Program-made: the position numbers and the translations under genes | Part shown: positions 25,116 to 33,267 of the stretch, in pieces | Position numbering within the stretch: position 1 is the first letter of the stretch | Layout of the letters: each line of letters opens with the position of its first letter | Assembly (NCBI RefSeq): GCF_001886735.1 | Contig: NZ_CP018076.1 | Span: 2,914,001 to 2,978,000, forward strand | Length of the DNA stretch: 64,000 bases | Source: Sulfitobacter alexandrii | GTDB taxonomy: Bacteria > Pseudomonadota > Alphaproteobacteria > Rhodobacterales > Rhodobacteraceae | Reading direction: 5' to 3' | Notes under the pieces: generated by a model | What the model was told of the DNA's origin: nothing | The model's input: only the letters and a program-made list of their open reading frames with translations | The model's database searches: none

Positions 25116-25580
25116 TCAGTTCACGACCAGTTGCGGCACGACGATTTCGGTCACGCTGCCGTCGAGCGCGTCGATGATCGTGAGCGTGATCGAATCAAGG
25201 GTCCGGGTGAACGTCACCGTCGTGGTACCGAACACCACGGTGCCGCTATCCTGAGGGTTGTCGCCGAAAATCGCCTCGGTCACCTGGCCCGCAAGTGCGG
25301 ACAGAAGCCGCCCCTCCAGCTGCCGCACGAACAGGTCCGCATCGGTCGGGCCGCCATCCCCGTCCAGGCCGCCGCCCAGAAGGCCGTCGTCGTCCCCGGC
25401 GTCCCGCGCCGTCGCCTCGCGCTGCGCGTTCGCGATGCTCAGCAGGTGGGCGGAGTTCAGGGGGTTGCCGCCGAAGGACGGGTTCACGGGTGAATAGACG
25501 ATGTCCTGTGCCGCAACGCCCTGCGCCATGGCAAGGCCGAACGCTACGGACATTCCTGCCAGCTTGCTGCCCTTAATCAT
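25116..25580 (-). CDS. csgF: CsgF curli assembly protein
   Basis: A 154-residue exported protein with signal peptide ending at GVAAQ. It is followed by DIVYSPVNPSFGGNPLNSAHLLSIANAQ, the CsgF N-terminal segment that in enterobacteria inserts into and plugs the CsgG channel. The Asn-Pro-Ser-Phe-Gly-Gly motif is diagnostic. Downstream is an acidic Gly/Asp linker (DAGDDDGLLGGGLDGDGG) and a beta-rich C terminus. The start at 25580 is preceded by AGGTG; an in-frame ATG five codons upstream (25595) is less likely. It heads the minus-strand curli operon. Confidence 0.92.
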   Translation of the reverse strand: MIKGSKLAGMSVAFGLAMAQGVAAQDIVYSPVNPSFGGNPLNSAHLLSIANAQREATARDAGDDDGLLGGGLDGDGGPTDADLFVRQLEGRLLSALAGQVTEAIFGDNPQDSGTVVFGTTTVTFTRTLDSITLTIIDALDGSVTEIVVPQLVVN

Positions 25581-26047
25581 CGTCACCTGTCCCAAATACG
25601 TCGGCGTATGTGCCGCTCTTAAAGTCGTTGCCTAAATCTTGTGCTGCAAGTTGTTGTCACAATCTCGCGGCGGACGCAAACATTGAGATTGGTGCGGTTC
25701 CCGATATTCGCAGGGTCGTGGCGATCAAACAACAATTAACGGGCCCACCCCCCGAATAGAGGATGATTCGAGACGAAATACACGCATTGCGAGAAATTCC
25801 GCAGACCATCGTTTCCAAATTCGCGGGAAATTATCCGGAAGCAACCCGAATTGGGGCGGGAACAGGGCAAAAACAAGAACACTTCTTGCCAACACGAAGG
25901 CCATATTTTAACCTTAACGCGAGGGTCAGGGCTTCGGAAAATTCCGGCCTGACGCCGAATCGCAAAATGCCCCCGCAATTCGGCAGGGCGAATAGGCGAT
26001 GAATATCAATTCGTCGAATTGTCGACGATTATTTTAGGGTAAACGAG
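25581..26047. promoter_or_regulatory. Divergent curli control region (467 bases, no gene)
   Basis: This AT-richer region separates the csgF-csgG unit from the first giant curlin gene and must carry both promoters. Visible structures are ATACG-N4-CGTAT at 25596-25609 next to the csgF start, TTGT-C-ACAA at 25654-25662, an imperfect stem-loop bounded by GTCAGG and CCTGAC at 25925-25953, and TCGTCGA-N4-TCGACGA at 26011-26028. No CsgD-like regulator gene is nearby. I cannot assign the promoters with confidence. Confidence 0.5.
26011..26028 (+). promoter_or_regulatory. Inverted repeat just upstream of the first giant curlin gene
   Basis: A perfect TCGTCGA-ATTG-TCGACGA repeat ends eight bases before the AGGG ribosome-binding site (26036-26039) of the gene starting at 26048. 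It could be an operator or an mRNA hairpin that limits translation start. Confidence 0.4.
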
Positions 26048-27661
26048 ATGACTTTCAGGAAATTCGCACTGGCCACCACCGCGCTGACCATGATCGGCGC
26101 CGGCGCCTGGGCTGACGACAACACTGTCCGTATCGACCAGCTTGGCGCAGGCAACGTTGCCGATATCGACCAGTCCGAGGCATCCTTCAGCTATGCAGGT
26201 CGCGACGACTACACCACGCAGCGCCTCGACACGCTGACGATGCAGCAGGTCGGCGACGACAACATGCTGTCCATCACCCAGTTCGGTGACCGGAACTATG
26301 TCGGTGCCCTTTCGCGGAACAACGGCGGCGACGGCAGCGGCGTCAAGCAGCGCGGCGACAAGAACGAAGCCACGATCACGCAGGACGGCGTGCGCAACCT
26401 CGTGAACTCACTGACCCAGGATTCCGACGCCGGCGCGACCGCCGCCCAGAACACCCTGACCATCGAACAGACCGGTGTATCGCGCAGCCACCCGCTTAAG
26501 AACAACGGCGGCCTCGAAGACGGCGCTGACAACTACATCACCGGGATCGCCCAGATCAACAACGGCGGGGCCACCTCTGCCGCGAACGACATGCAAGTGA
26601 CCCAGACCCGCGACACCGCAATGAAACAGTTCCGCGCCAACGCCATCGGCCGCGGTGGTGTCGGCGGCAACTTTGGCAACGATGCGTCCCACGCCAACGT
26701 CGCGCTCAAGCAGGAAGGTGCCGGCAACGAGATGATTGTCTCGCAGTCGGGCGAAGAGAACGTGATCTACGACACCCGGAACAGCGACGTGGAACTACTG
26801 CAACTGGGCAACGGCAACGAGATGAACGTGAGCCAGTCCGGCAAGGAAAACCGCATCTATACCGTGTCCCAGAACAGCACGGCCGGTACCACCGGGAACA
26901 CGGCAAACGTCAGCCAGTCCGGTGAACGCAACGGGGCCGCGGGCCTGAACAAGACCTTCGCGGGCGGCGTGGGCGCCACCCGTTCCTCCGTGCTGCAAAC
27001 CGGCGGCGGCAACGTCGTGAACTACTCGGCGACCGGAAACGACAACCAGTTCGGCTTTACCCAGATCGGGAACAGCAACACCGTCAACCAGGTGACCATC
27101 GTCGGCAACGGCAACGAAACCGCCGCGTACCAGCAGGGCGATTTCAACAGCGCCTCGATCGCGCCGATCGTGGGTGACGGCAACGATGTCGGTATCAGCC
27201 AGACCGGTGGCAACTTCAACGCCGCTACCGTGCAGCTGACCAACGGCAGCGACGACAACAGCATCGGCATCAGCCAGACCGGCAACATCAACGGCGCGAC
27301 AGTGACCGCGGATGGCGACCGGAACTACGTCGAGGTCGTGCAGATCGGCTCCAACCCGAGCGGCGTGCTGATGAACATCATCGGTAATGACAACGGTGGC
27401 GGCACATTCATGGGCATGGCAACTTCCGGCCTCGGCCTTGCATCCGGCCTGATCAAGCAAGATGGCTTCGACAACGTCTTCGAAGGTCAGATCATCGGCA
27501 GCGACAACCAGTTCGCGGCCCTGCAGCAAGGCAATGACAACGAGATCCAGGCCGACGTCTTCGGCGACGGGAACGAGTATGCCGTGAGCCAGATCGGCAA
27601 CGGCAACCTGTCCTTCATCATGCAAAACGGCAGCGGCAACGTCGCCGGCGTGAGCCAGTAA
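26048..27661 (+). CDS. Giant curlin-repeat amyloid protein (537 residues)
   Basis: A secreted protein three to four times the length of enterobacterial CsgA. The signal peptide MTFRKFALATTALTMIGAGAWA is followed by roughly sixteen strand-turn units. The C-terminal half is most regular, with a period of about 22-23 residues: GFTQIGNSNTVNQVTIVGNGN, GISQTGNINGATVTADGDRN, AALQQGNDNEIQADVFGDGN, AVSQIGNGN. Gln and Asn recur at the ladder positions of a curlin beta-solenoid. N-terminal units are interrupted by longer loops (for instance around residues 140-160 and 185-215). There are no cysteines. It is divergent from csgFG, whose channel is its likely exporter. Confidence 0.85.
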   Translation: MTFRKFALATTALTMIGAGAWADDNTVRIDQLGAGNVADIDQSEASFSYAGRDDYTTQRLDTLTMQQVGDDNMLSITQFGDRNYVGALSRNNGGDGSGVKQRGDKNEATITQDGVRNLVNSLTQDSDAGATAAQNTLTIEQTGVSRSHPLKNNGGLEDGADNYITGIAQINNGGATSAANDMQVTQTRDTAMKQFRANAIGRGGVGGNFGNDASHANVALKQEGAGNEMIVSQSGEENVIYDTRNSDVELLQLGNGNEMNVSQSGKENRIYTVSQNSTAGTTGNTANVSQSGERNGAAGLNKTFAGGVGATRSSVLQTGGGNVVNYSATGNDNQFGFTQIGNSNTVNQVTIVGNGNETAAYQQGDFNSASIAPIVGDGNDVGISQTGGNFNAATVQLTNGSDDNSIGISQTGNINGATVTADGDRNYVEVVQIGSNPSGVLMNIIGNDNGGGTFMGMATSGLGLASGLIKQDGFDNVFEGQIIGSDNQFAALQQGNDNEIQADVFGDGNEYAVSQIGNGNLSFIMQNGSGNVAGVSQ

Positions 27662-27669
27662 CCATTGAA

Positions 27670-27697
27670 GGCAGGGCGGCGCGCCGCCCTGCCTTTT
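27670..27697 (+). terminator. Strong intrinsic terminator after the first giant curlin gene
   Basis: A 24-base perfect palindrome at 27670-27693 (left arm GGCAGGGCGGCG) is followed at once by TTTT. It lies eight bases after the stop codon and 57 bases before the next curlin gene. Confidence 0.85.
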
Positions 27698-27698
27698 C

Positions 27699-27730
27699 GG
27701 CCGTTCCGACAGGAGCGGCCTGTTTTCTTT
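27699..27730 (+). terminator. Second terminator-like hairpin before the second giant curlin gene
   Basis: Arms GGCCGTTCC (27699-27707) and GGAGCGGCC (27712-27720) pair with one G-T position around a GACA loop, then comes TGTTTTCTTT. With the preceding hairpin it forms a tandem block between two same-strand curlin genes, so the second gene is expressed by read-through or from its own unseen promoter. Confidence 0.6.
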
Positions 27731-27754
27731 CCATTCCTGCCACCGGAGAATTTC

Positions 27755-29146
27755 ATGCCACGACACACCGGATGGAGCATTCTTGTACTGGCCGCGTTTG
27801 CCGGTACGGCATCGGCGCAGGCACTGGATGAAAACGTCGTCCACATCGACCAGATCGGGGCCGACAACAGCGCCGTGATCGACCAGTCCGGGGTGCGCAA
27901 CCAGGCGGGGCGGCAGGACGACCCGCTGTGGCAGGACGGTTTCTGGAATGACCTTCAGATCCGGCAGAACGGCAATCGGAACACCATCGGCACCGAAGGC
28001 ACCGGCCTTTACCAGCAGGGGCGTTTCACCACCGAGACGGTGCACAACCGCATCGTCATCGACCAATTTTCGGACGACAACGTGATCGGCACGGTCGAAC
28101 AGCTGTCCGAGGGTGCCGTCCCCAATGGCGCCAACGACATGACGCTGGTGCAATCCGGCGGGGACCGGAACCGCATCAACATCGCGCGGCAGGTGCAGGA
28201 GACGGGCGACGCCTCGCAGGAAATGATCTTGCGCCAGACCGGGGCCGACAACGTGATCGACCTGGCCAGCCAGACCGCGAACAGCAGCGTCGACGACAAA
28301 CCCAATATCATGCGGGTCCGCATGTCCGGCAGCTTCAACGGGCGCGACCGGCTGAGCGGCGCGGCAGCCATCCCGCTCCTGCGCGACAGCGCCTTCGTCC
28401 AGGAGGGCGGCGCAGCCGATCCGCGCGCGAACGGCAACTTCATGGACGTCGAGATCGCGGGCAACGACACGGCCATTGGCATCCGTCAGGGCGGGCGCGA
28501 CAACTCCGTCGGCTTCATCACCATCAACGGCAACGGCAACGATCTTGGCATACGTCAGGACGGCGACCAGAACGATGTCGTCCTCTCGGTGGTCGAAGGG
28601 GATGGCAACGCCATCGGGATCGACCAGTTGCAGACCAACCTCGCGACCGTTTCCCTCATCGGCGATTCATCCGACAACGCGCTGCTGGTGCAGCAGCAGG
28701 GCACCAACGACGCCTTCCTTACCCTCGAGGGTGACCGGAACAACGTGAGTGCGGTTCAGGATTTCCGCAACGGTCTGGGGGGTGAGAACACGCTCTCCGT
28801 CGCGATCGAGGGGGACGACAACCAGCTTGTCACCGACCAGCGCGGCAGCAACACCGCCACCATCGGCATCGAGGGCAACAGGAACAACACACGCCGCCTG
28901 ATCGTCCCGGGGGCGGTGCAGGCCAGCGCGGGGCTGGTGGAACAGCTCGGTTTCGACAACGCCGCCGACATCAGCGTGCTGGGTGACGACAACGTCTTTG
29001 CCGTGCTTCAGGACGGGTTCGGAAACCTTGTCTCGCTCCTTCAGGACGGCGACGAGAACGACGCCATCATCTTCCAGGGCGGCTCGGGCAACGACGCGCG
29101 GGTGCGGCAGGTGGGCGCGATGAATTTCGCCTTCGTGCGGCAGTAA
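27755..29146 (+). CDS. Second giant curlin-repeat amyloid protein (463 residues)
   Basis: A paralogue of the preceding protein. The signal peptide MPRHTGWSILVLAAFAGTASAQ is followed by NVVHIDQIGADNSAVIDQSGVRN and many Q.G..N units, such as IGIRQGGRDNSVGFITINGNGN, LGIRQDGDQNDVVLSVVEGDGN, LVQQQGTNDAFLTLEGDRN and VFAVLQDGFGNLVSLLQDGDEN. The period is again near 22 residues, with longer acidic loops in the N-terminal half. It is more Asp-rich than its neighbour. The start at the ATG at 27755 has GGAG seven bases upstream; an in-frame ATG at 27665 would read through the terminator block. The two probably co-assemble, but that is inference. Confidence 0.85.
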   Translation: MPRHTGWSILVLAAFAGTASAQALDENVVHIDQIGADNSAVIDQSGVRNQAGRQDDPLWQDGFWNDLQIRQNGNRNTIGTEGTGLYQQGRFTTETVHNRIVIDQFSDDNVIGTVEQLSEGAVPNGANDMTLVQSGGDRNRINIARQVQETGDASQEMILRQTGADNVIDLASQTANSSVDDKPNIMRVRMSGSFNGRDRLSGAAAIPLLRDSAFVQEGGAADPRANGNFMDVEIAGNDTAIGIRQGGRDNSVGFITINGNGNDLGIRQDGDQNDVVLSVVEGDGNAIGIDQLQTNLATVSLIGDSSDNALLVQQQGTNDAFLTLEGDRNNVSAVQDFRNGLGGENTLSVAIEGDDNQLVTDQRGSNTATIGIEGNRNNTRRLIVPGAVQASAGLVEQLGFDNAADISVLGDDNVFAVLQDGFGNLVSLLQDGDENDAIIFQGGSGNDARVRQVGAMNFAFVRQ

Positions 29147-29172
29147 GCGAGGCGCGGTGCGCCCGGCAACAC

Positions 29173-29469
29173 TCAGCCCCGGGCAGGACGGATGATCTCG
29201 ACTTCGACGAATTCCACGGTGGCGTCCGACCGGTTCTGAACGTCATGTTCGACGCCGACGGTCCGCGCGTAGGGCTCTCCCGCTGTCAGGCTTGACACGA
29301 CCTCGGTTCCGTCGGGCTGCACGATCGTCAACTCGCCCGAGATCGTCGGCATGACCACATAGTCCTTTTCATGCCGGTGCCAGCCGGTGGCGGTGCCCGG
29401 CGGGAAGGTCCAGCGCGTGACGACGCAGAACGCGTTCTCGATCTCAACCTTCGCGATTGCCTGCTCCAT
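29173..29469 (-). CDS. Small cupin-domain protein
   Basis: A 98-residue single-domain cupin. The metal-binding motif 1 is visible as PPGTATGWHRHEKDYVV, and motif 2 is around AGEPYARTVGVEHDVQN. Such small cupins bind a metal ion and act as sugar or sulfur dioxygenases, isomerases or sensors. It lies 90 bases downstream of the persulfide dioxygenase-like gene on the same strand and may belong to that cluster. It is convergent with the second giant curlin gene, only 26 bases from its stop. No specific function can be assigned. Confidence 0.75.
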   Translation of the reverse strand: MEQAIAKVEIENAFCVVTRWTFPPGTATGWHRHEKDYVVMPTISGELTIVQPDGTEVVSSLTAGEPYARTVGVEHDVQNRSDATVEFVEVEIIRPARG

Positions 29470-29559
29470 GCCGATCTCCTTTGATCCCGCGCGTCAGCCG
29501 GTGTGGCTGACGGTCCGGGATCAGAATGAAGGGGCCCGCCCCGATGCTCAAGCCCCCGA

Positions 29560-30471
29560 TCAGAAACGGTTCACCGGCATCTTGAGATAGGACCGACCGT
29601 CGTTTTCGGCTTCGGGCAACTGGCCGGCGCGCAGGTTGATCTGCAATGCGGCAAGCATGCGGTCCGGCAGCGACAAGGTGGCATCGCGATCCTCGCGCGT
29701 GCGGATGAAATCGGCCTTCGAGGTGCCGTCGCGCACGTGCTTGTTCTCGGCCTTGTGTTGGGCCACCGTTGCCTCCCATGCGGGCTCCTTGCGCTCATCG
29801 GTCCCGTAGTCGTGCCCGATGAACAGACGCGTGTCGCGGGGCAACGACAGGATCGCCTGGATCGACTGCCACAAATCCTCGGCCGAGCCGCCGGGGAAAT
29901 CGGCACGGCTGCTGCCCGCGTCGGGCATCATCAACGTGTCGTGGACAAAGGCCGCGTCGCCGCAGTGATAGGTCACGGATCCAAGGGTATGACCGGGCGA
30001 CAACATGACCTTCACGTCCATATTGCCGATGCGAAAGACGTCCCCGTCGGCAAAGAGATGGTCGAAATCGCGGGCCGCGTCAAAGGCATCGGGCGTGTTG
30101 TAGATGTCGCGCCAGAGGCCGGCGATCTCGGTCACCTTTTCCCCGATGCCGTTTTCGACCCCCAACATCTTCCGCAGGTGCGTGGAGGCCATGAGGTGGT
30201 CGGCATGCGGATGCGTATCGAGGATGCGCGTCACCTTTAGGGCGTTCTCTTCCGCGAGGGCCAGCACCTGATCCATGCTGCGGGTATCGGTGGCGAAGCT
30301 CTTGGGATCGAAGTTCCAGACCACGTCGATCAGCGCGGCCTCGCGGGTTTCGGGACAGGCGCAGATATACTGCACCGACCCGGTGTCGGGCTCGTAGATG
30401 CCCCAGACATCCGGGCTTTGCGCCCCGGTCGATGGGGATTTGCGGACAACGGGTTCATTCAGCTTGGTCAT
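29560..30471 (-). CDS. MBL-fold persulfide dioxygenase-like enzyme (ETHE1/Blh type)
   Basis: A 303-residue metallo-beta-lactamase-fold enzyme. The metal site is THPHADHL near residue 86, then GHTLGSVTYH near 160, DTLMMPDAG (bridging Asp) near 180 and FIGHDYG near 218. The N-terminal stretch TGSVQYICACPETREAALID and the C-terminal LKMPVNRF are typical of the ETHE1/Blh group, which oxidises glutathione persulfide to sulfite. It lies downstream of two YeeE/YedE proteins and SulP, consistent with a sulfide-detoxification and sulfite-export operon. Confidence 0.85.
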   Translation of the reverse strand: MTKLNEPVVRKSPSTGAQSPDVWGIYEPDTGSVQYICACPETREAALIDVVWNFDPKSFATDTRSMDQVLALAEENALKVTRILDTHPHADHLMASTHLRKMLGVENGIGEKVTEIAGLWRDIYNTPDAFDAARDFDHLFADGDVFRIGNMDVKVMLSPGHTLGSVTYHCGDAAFVHDTLMMPDAGSSRADFPGGSAEDLWQSIQAILSLPRDTRLFIGHDYGTDERKEPAWEATVAQHKAENKHVRDGTSKADFIRTREDRDATLSLPDRMLAALQINLRAGQLPEAENDGRSYLKMPVNRF

Positions 30472-30499
30472 GTTCAGGCCCTCCGAAGGCGTTGGGTGA

Positions 30500-30904
30500 T
30501 CATTTCATGCGGCGACCGGCAAAGATGCCGATCAACATCGCGGGTACGAAGACAAGCGTGCCGGGGGCCGCCATGGGCAGGGCCGTCCACGCCGGGCCGG
30601 GGCAGAAACCGCCGATCCCCCAGCCGATACCGAACAGCGCGGCGCCGGTCAGCAGCGGCGCGTCGATGTGGGTGGCCGAGGGCACGTCGAATTCCGCCAT
30701 CAGCGCCGGGCTGTGCCGCCGCCATGACATTCGATAGCCGACAAAGGCGGTGACCGACGCGCCCCCCATCACGAAGGCGAGGCTGGGATCCCAGGCGCCG
30801 AATACGTCGAGGAAGTTGAGTACCTTTGCCGGATTGGCCATGCCCGACAGCAGCAGGCCGATGCCAAAGACGAGGCCCGACAGGAAACCGAAGATGATCC
30901 GCAT
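30500..30904 (-). CDS. YeeE/YedE-family half-size membrane protein (DUF6691 type)
   Basis: A 134-residue inner-membrane protein with about four hydrophobic segments. It has GLLLSGMANPAKVLNFLDVFG near residue 17, GAWDPSLAFVMGGA near 36, and a conserved Cys in GIGGFCPGPAWTAL near residue 100. Family members such as the thiosulfate importer YeeE use a conserved cysteine to pass sulfur species. Here and in the next gene upstream the transporter is split in two halves that probably work together. Its start overlaps the stop of that partner by one base. Confidence 0.82.
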   Translation of the reverse strand: MRIIFGFLSGLVFGIGLLLSGMANPAKVLNFLDVFGAWDPSLAFVMGGASVTAFVGYRMSWRRHSPALMAEFDVPSATHIDAPLLTGAALFGIGWGIGGFCPGPAWTALPMAAPGTLVFVPAMLIGIFAGRRMK

Positions 30905-31344
30905 CAGGCCGCTCCTCCGATCACGTGACGCAGGACGAAGACGGTCAGCGCCGCGAAGGCCATGAATACCACGACTGCCACGAGGGAACGCCCCGAGAGC
31001 CGCGCCAGACCGCAGACCCCGTGCCCCGAGGTACAGCCCGATCCCAGCGCCGTGCCTGCACCGACCAGCAGGCCCGCGACGGCCATTTCAGGCAGGCGCG
31101 CGCTGACGGTCTGGGCGGGGAAACCGCCGCTTGCCAGCCACCACAGCAGGGGCGCGGCAACCAGCCCGGCAATGAAGGCGATGCGCCAGTCGCGGTCCGA
31201 CGCCGTGGCGGCGCCGGCGGTGATGCCCACGATCCCGGCGATACGCCCGAAAAGGGCCATGACCATCACGGCCGAAAGACCGATCAGAACGCCGCCGCCC
31301 AGCGCGGACCAGGGCGTGAATTCGGTAGGGGTAACTGGCAACAT
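30904..31344 (-). CDS. YeeE/YedE-family half-size membrane protein (sulfur transport)
   Basis: A 146-residue membrane protein with the family hallmark [20 protein letters not shown] near residues 103-122, including two cysteines. It starts [26 protein letters not shown] and has about four hydrophobic segments. It forms the first half of a split YeeE/YedE pair with the gene at 30500-30904, which it overlaps by one base. The pair probably moves thiosulfate or another reduced sulfur species. It lies 12 bases after the SulP gene. Confidence 0.85.
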   Translation of the reverse strand: MLPVTPTEFTPWSALGGGVLIGLSAVMVMALFGRIAGIVGITAGAATASDRDWRIAFIAGLVAAPLLWWLASGGFPAQTVSARLPEMAVAGLLVGAGTALGSGCTSGHGVCGLARLSGRSLVAVVVFMAFAALTVFVLRHVIGGAA

Positions 31345-31356
31345 CGTGTCGCTCCT

Positions 31357-33099
31357 TCAGGTCGGGGCGCAGGCACGGGCCTGCGACGGTGTTTCGGGAA
31401 TAATGTCGTTGATCGCGTCATGCTGGGACAAGTAGACCCGCCCGGTCAGGTCGGCCAACAGGGCGGACCGCTTCAGCCGGTCCATGACCGGGCCCTTGAC
31501 CTCCGACAGGTGCAGTTTCACGTCCATCTCGGCCAGCCTGCCGTTGATCGCCTCGAGCGATTCCAACGCGCTCAGGTCGACCTCGTTCACCGCCGCGCAC
31601 TGCAAGATCACGTGACGGACCGCCTTGTCGCGTGCCACGCGGGCAAGGATCAGGTCTTCGAGGAACCGGGCATTCGCAAAGTAGAGGCTTTCGTCGATCC
31701 GCAGGGTGACGACGCGCGGATCCGTCTGCACCGCATGCCGGTGGATATTGCGGAAATGTTCGGTTCCCGGCACGCGGCCCACCTCTGCCACATGCGGGCG
31801 CGACGTCTTGAAGAGATAGAGCAGGATCGACAACGCCACGCCCCCCGACACCCCGAATTCGACGCCGAACGTCAGCGTCAGCAGCATGGTTGCGGCGACC
31901 GCGGCGAAATCGGCCTTGGAATAGGCCCAACTGCGGTAGAGCACGCCAAGGTCGACAAGGCCAAGCACCGCGACGATGATCGTTGCGGCCAGCGTGGCCT
32001 TTGGCAGGAAATGGATGAGCGGCGTCAGCGCAAGGGCCGCGATCGCCAACCCCAGCGCGGTGAAGGCCCCTGCCGCAGGTGTGCGCGCGCCCGCGTCGAA
32101 ATTCACCACCGACCGGGAGAAGCCACCGGTGACCGGCAGGCCGCCGGTAAATCCCGCGCCGATGTTGGCCGCGCCGAGGCCGATCAGTTCCTGATCGGGA
32201 TCGACCCGTTCCCGCCGTTTGGCCCCGAGCGTCTGCGCAACGGAAATCGACTCGACGAAACCGATGACCGAGATCAGCAGCGCGGGCAGCAGCAATTGGC
32301 TGACGAGGTCCGGATCGACATCGGGCAGCGTCAGCGGCGGCAGGCTTTGCGGCACGTCACCCACGATGGCCACGCCCCGGCTCGACAGGTCCAGGGCCCA
32401 GACGGCCAGGGTCGTGGCCGCCACGGCGGCGACGGGCCCCGCCTTGGTCAGGGTTTCCGCAAGGCGCGGACCAAGCCCGACCTTCACCAGGAGCGGCCCG
32501 AGCCCACGGCGCGCCCAGAACAGGAACGAGACCGCCGCGACCCCGATGGACAGGGTGATGGGGTTCGTGTCGGGCAGACCGTGCCAGACCGTTTCCGCCA
32601 GTTCGATCAGCGTGTCGCCGCCGCCCCCGATTCCCATGAGGTGGCCGAGTTGGCCCAGGGCGATGAGAATGGCGGAGGCGGTGATGAAACCGGCGATCAC
32701 CGGATGCGACAGGAAGTTCGCGAGGAACCCGAGCCGCATCAGGCCCATCGCCACCAATATCGCGCCGGACAGCGCCGCCAGCGTCAGCGCGGCGGCGGCA
32801 TAGCCCATCGTCCCCTGCTCTGCCACATGCCCCAGGGCTGCCGCCGTCATCAACGACACGACGGCGACCGGCCCGACCGCCAGCGTCCGGCTGGTGCCGA
32901 AAACCGCGTAAAGCAGGATCGGGACGATGGAGGCATAAAGCCCGGCCTCCGGCGGCAACCCGGCCAGAAGGGCATAGGCCAGCGACTGCGGGATCAGCAT
33001 GATCGTCACGATCGCAGCCGCGACAAGGTCGTTGGAAAGGGTCGCGCGGTCGTATCGGCGGCCCCAGTCGAGGATCGGAAGGTATCGACGCATGGACAT
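31357..33099 (-). CDS. SulP-family inorganic anion transporter with STAS domain
   Basis: A 580-residue SLC26/SulP transporter. The hydrophobic core (about 20-410) carries LIPQSLAYALLAGLPPEAGLYASIVPILLYAVFG and GAANIGAGFTGGLPVTGGFSRSVVN, both diagnostic. A cytoplasmic STAS domain (about 440-560) follows, with VILQCAAVNEVDLSALESLEAI. I chose the ATG at 33099, which has GAGG upstream; an in-frame start 16 codons earlier (33147) is possible. Its place in a sulfide-oxidation cluster suggests sulfate or sulfite as the anion, but SulP proteins also carry bicarbonate or dicarboxylates. Confidence 0.9.
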   Translation of the reverse strand: MSMRRYLPILDWGRRYDRATLSNDLVAAAIVTIMLIPQSLAYALLAGLPPEAGLYASIVPILLYAVFGTSRTLAVGPVAVVSLMTAAALGHVAEQGTMGYAAAALTLAALSGAILVAMGLMRLGFLANFLSHPVIAGFITASAILIALGQLGHLMGIGGGGDTLIELAETVWHGLPDTNPITLSIGVAAVSFLFWARRGLGPLLVKVGLGPRLAETLTKAGPVAAVAATTLAVWALDLSSRGVAIVGDVPQSLPPLTLPDVDPDLVSQLLLPALLISVIGFVESISVAQTLGAKRRERVDPDQELIGLGAANIGAGFTGGLPVTGGFSRSVVNFDAGARTPAAGAFTALGLAIAALALTPLIHFLPKATLAATIIVAVLGLVDLGVLYRSWAYSKADFAAVAATMLLTLTFGVEFGVSGGVALSILLYLFKTSRPHVAEVGRVPGTEHFRNIHRHAVQTDPRVVTLRIDESLYFANARFLEDLILARVARDKAVRHVILQCAAVNEVDLSALESLEAINGRLAEMDVKLHLSEVKGPVMDRLKRSALLADLTGRVYLSQHDAINDIIPETPSQARACAPT

Positions 33100-33267
33100 G
33101 AGGCGCCTCAGGCGGGCCGGGCTGCCGGGCTGCGGCGCGCAGGCCACGTTAGGTCATGCAAGAAGATGTCGGCAGAGGCAGGCATTGGGGTCTCCGATCG
33201 GCGCTGTATCCGCGGTCTAGCCGTGCCGCCCGCGCCGGTCAGTGACTTTGTCACCAAGCGGCGGGCA

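Noticed and set aside
27665..27754. Upstream ATG at 27665 as start of the second giant curlin
   Set aside because: It would translate the terminator hairpins and place 30 residues before a clear signal peptide with its own ribosome-binding site.
26795..28153. 452-codon minus-strand frame across the two giant curlin genes
   Set aside because: Its repeats are the reverse of the curlin repeats, and it crosses the terminator block and the next gene's start.
26048..29146. Regular short-spaced repeats that could suggest a CRISPR or satellite array
   Set aside because: The periodicity follows the 22-23 residue protein repeat in frame; repeats are degenerate at DNA level and fully coding.
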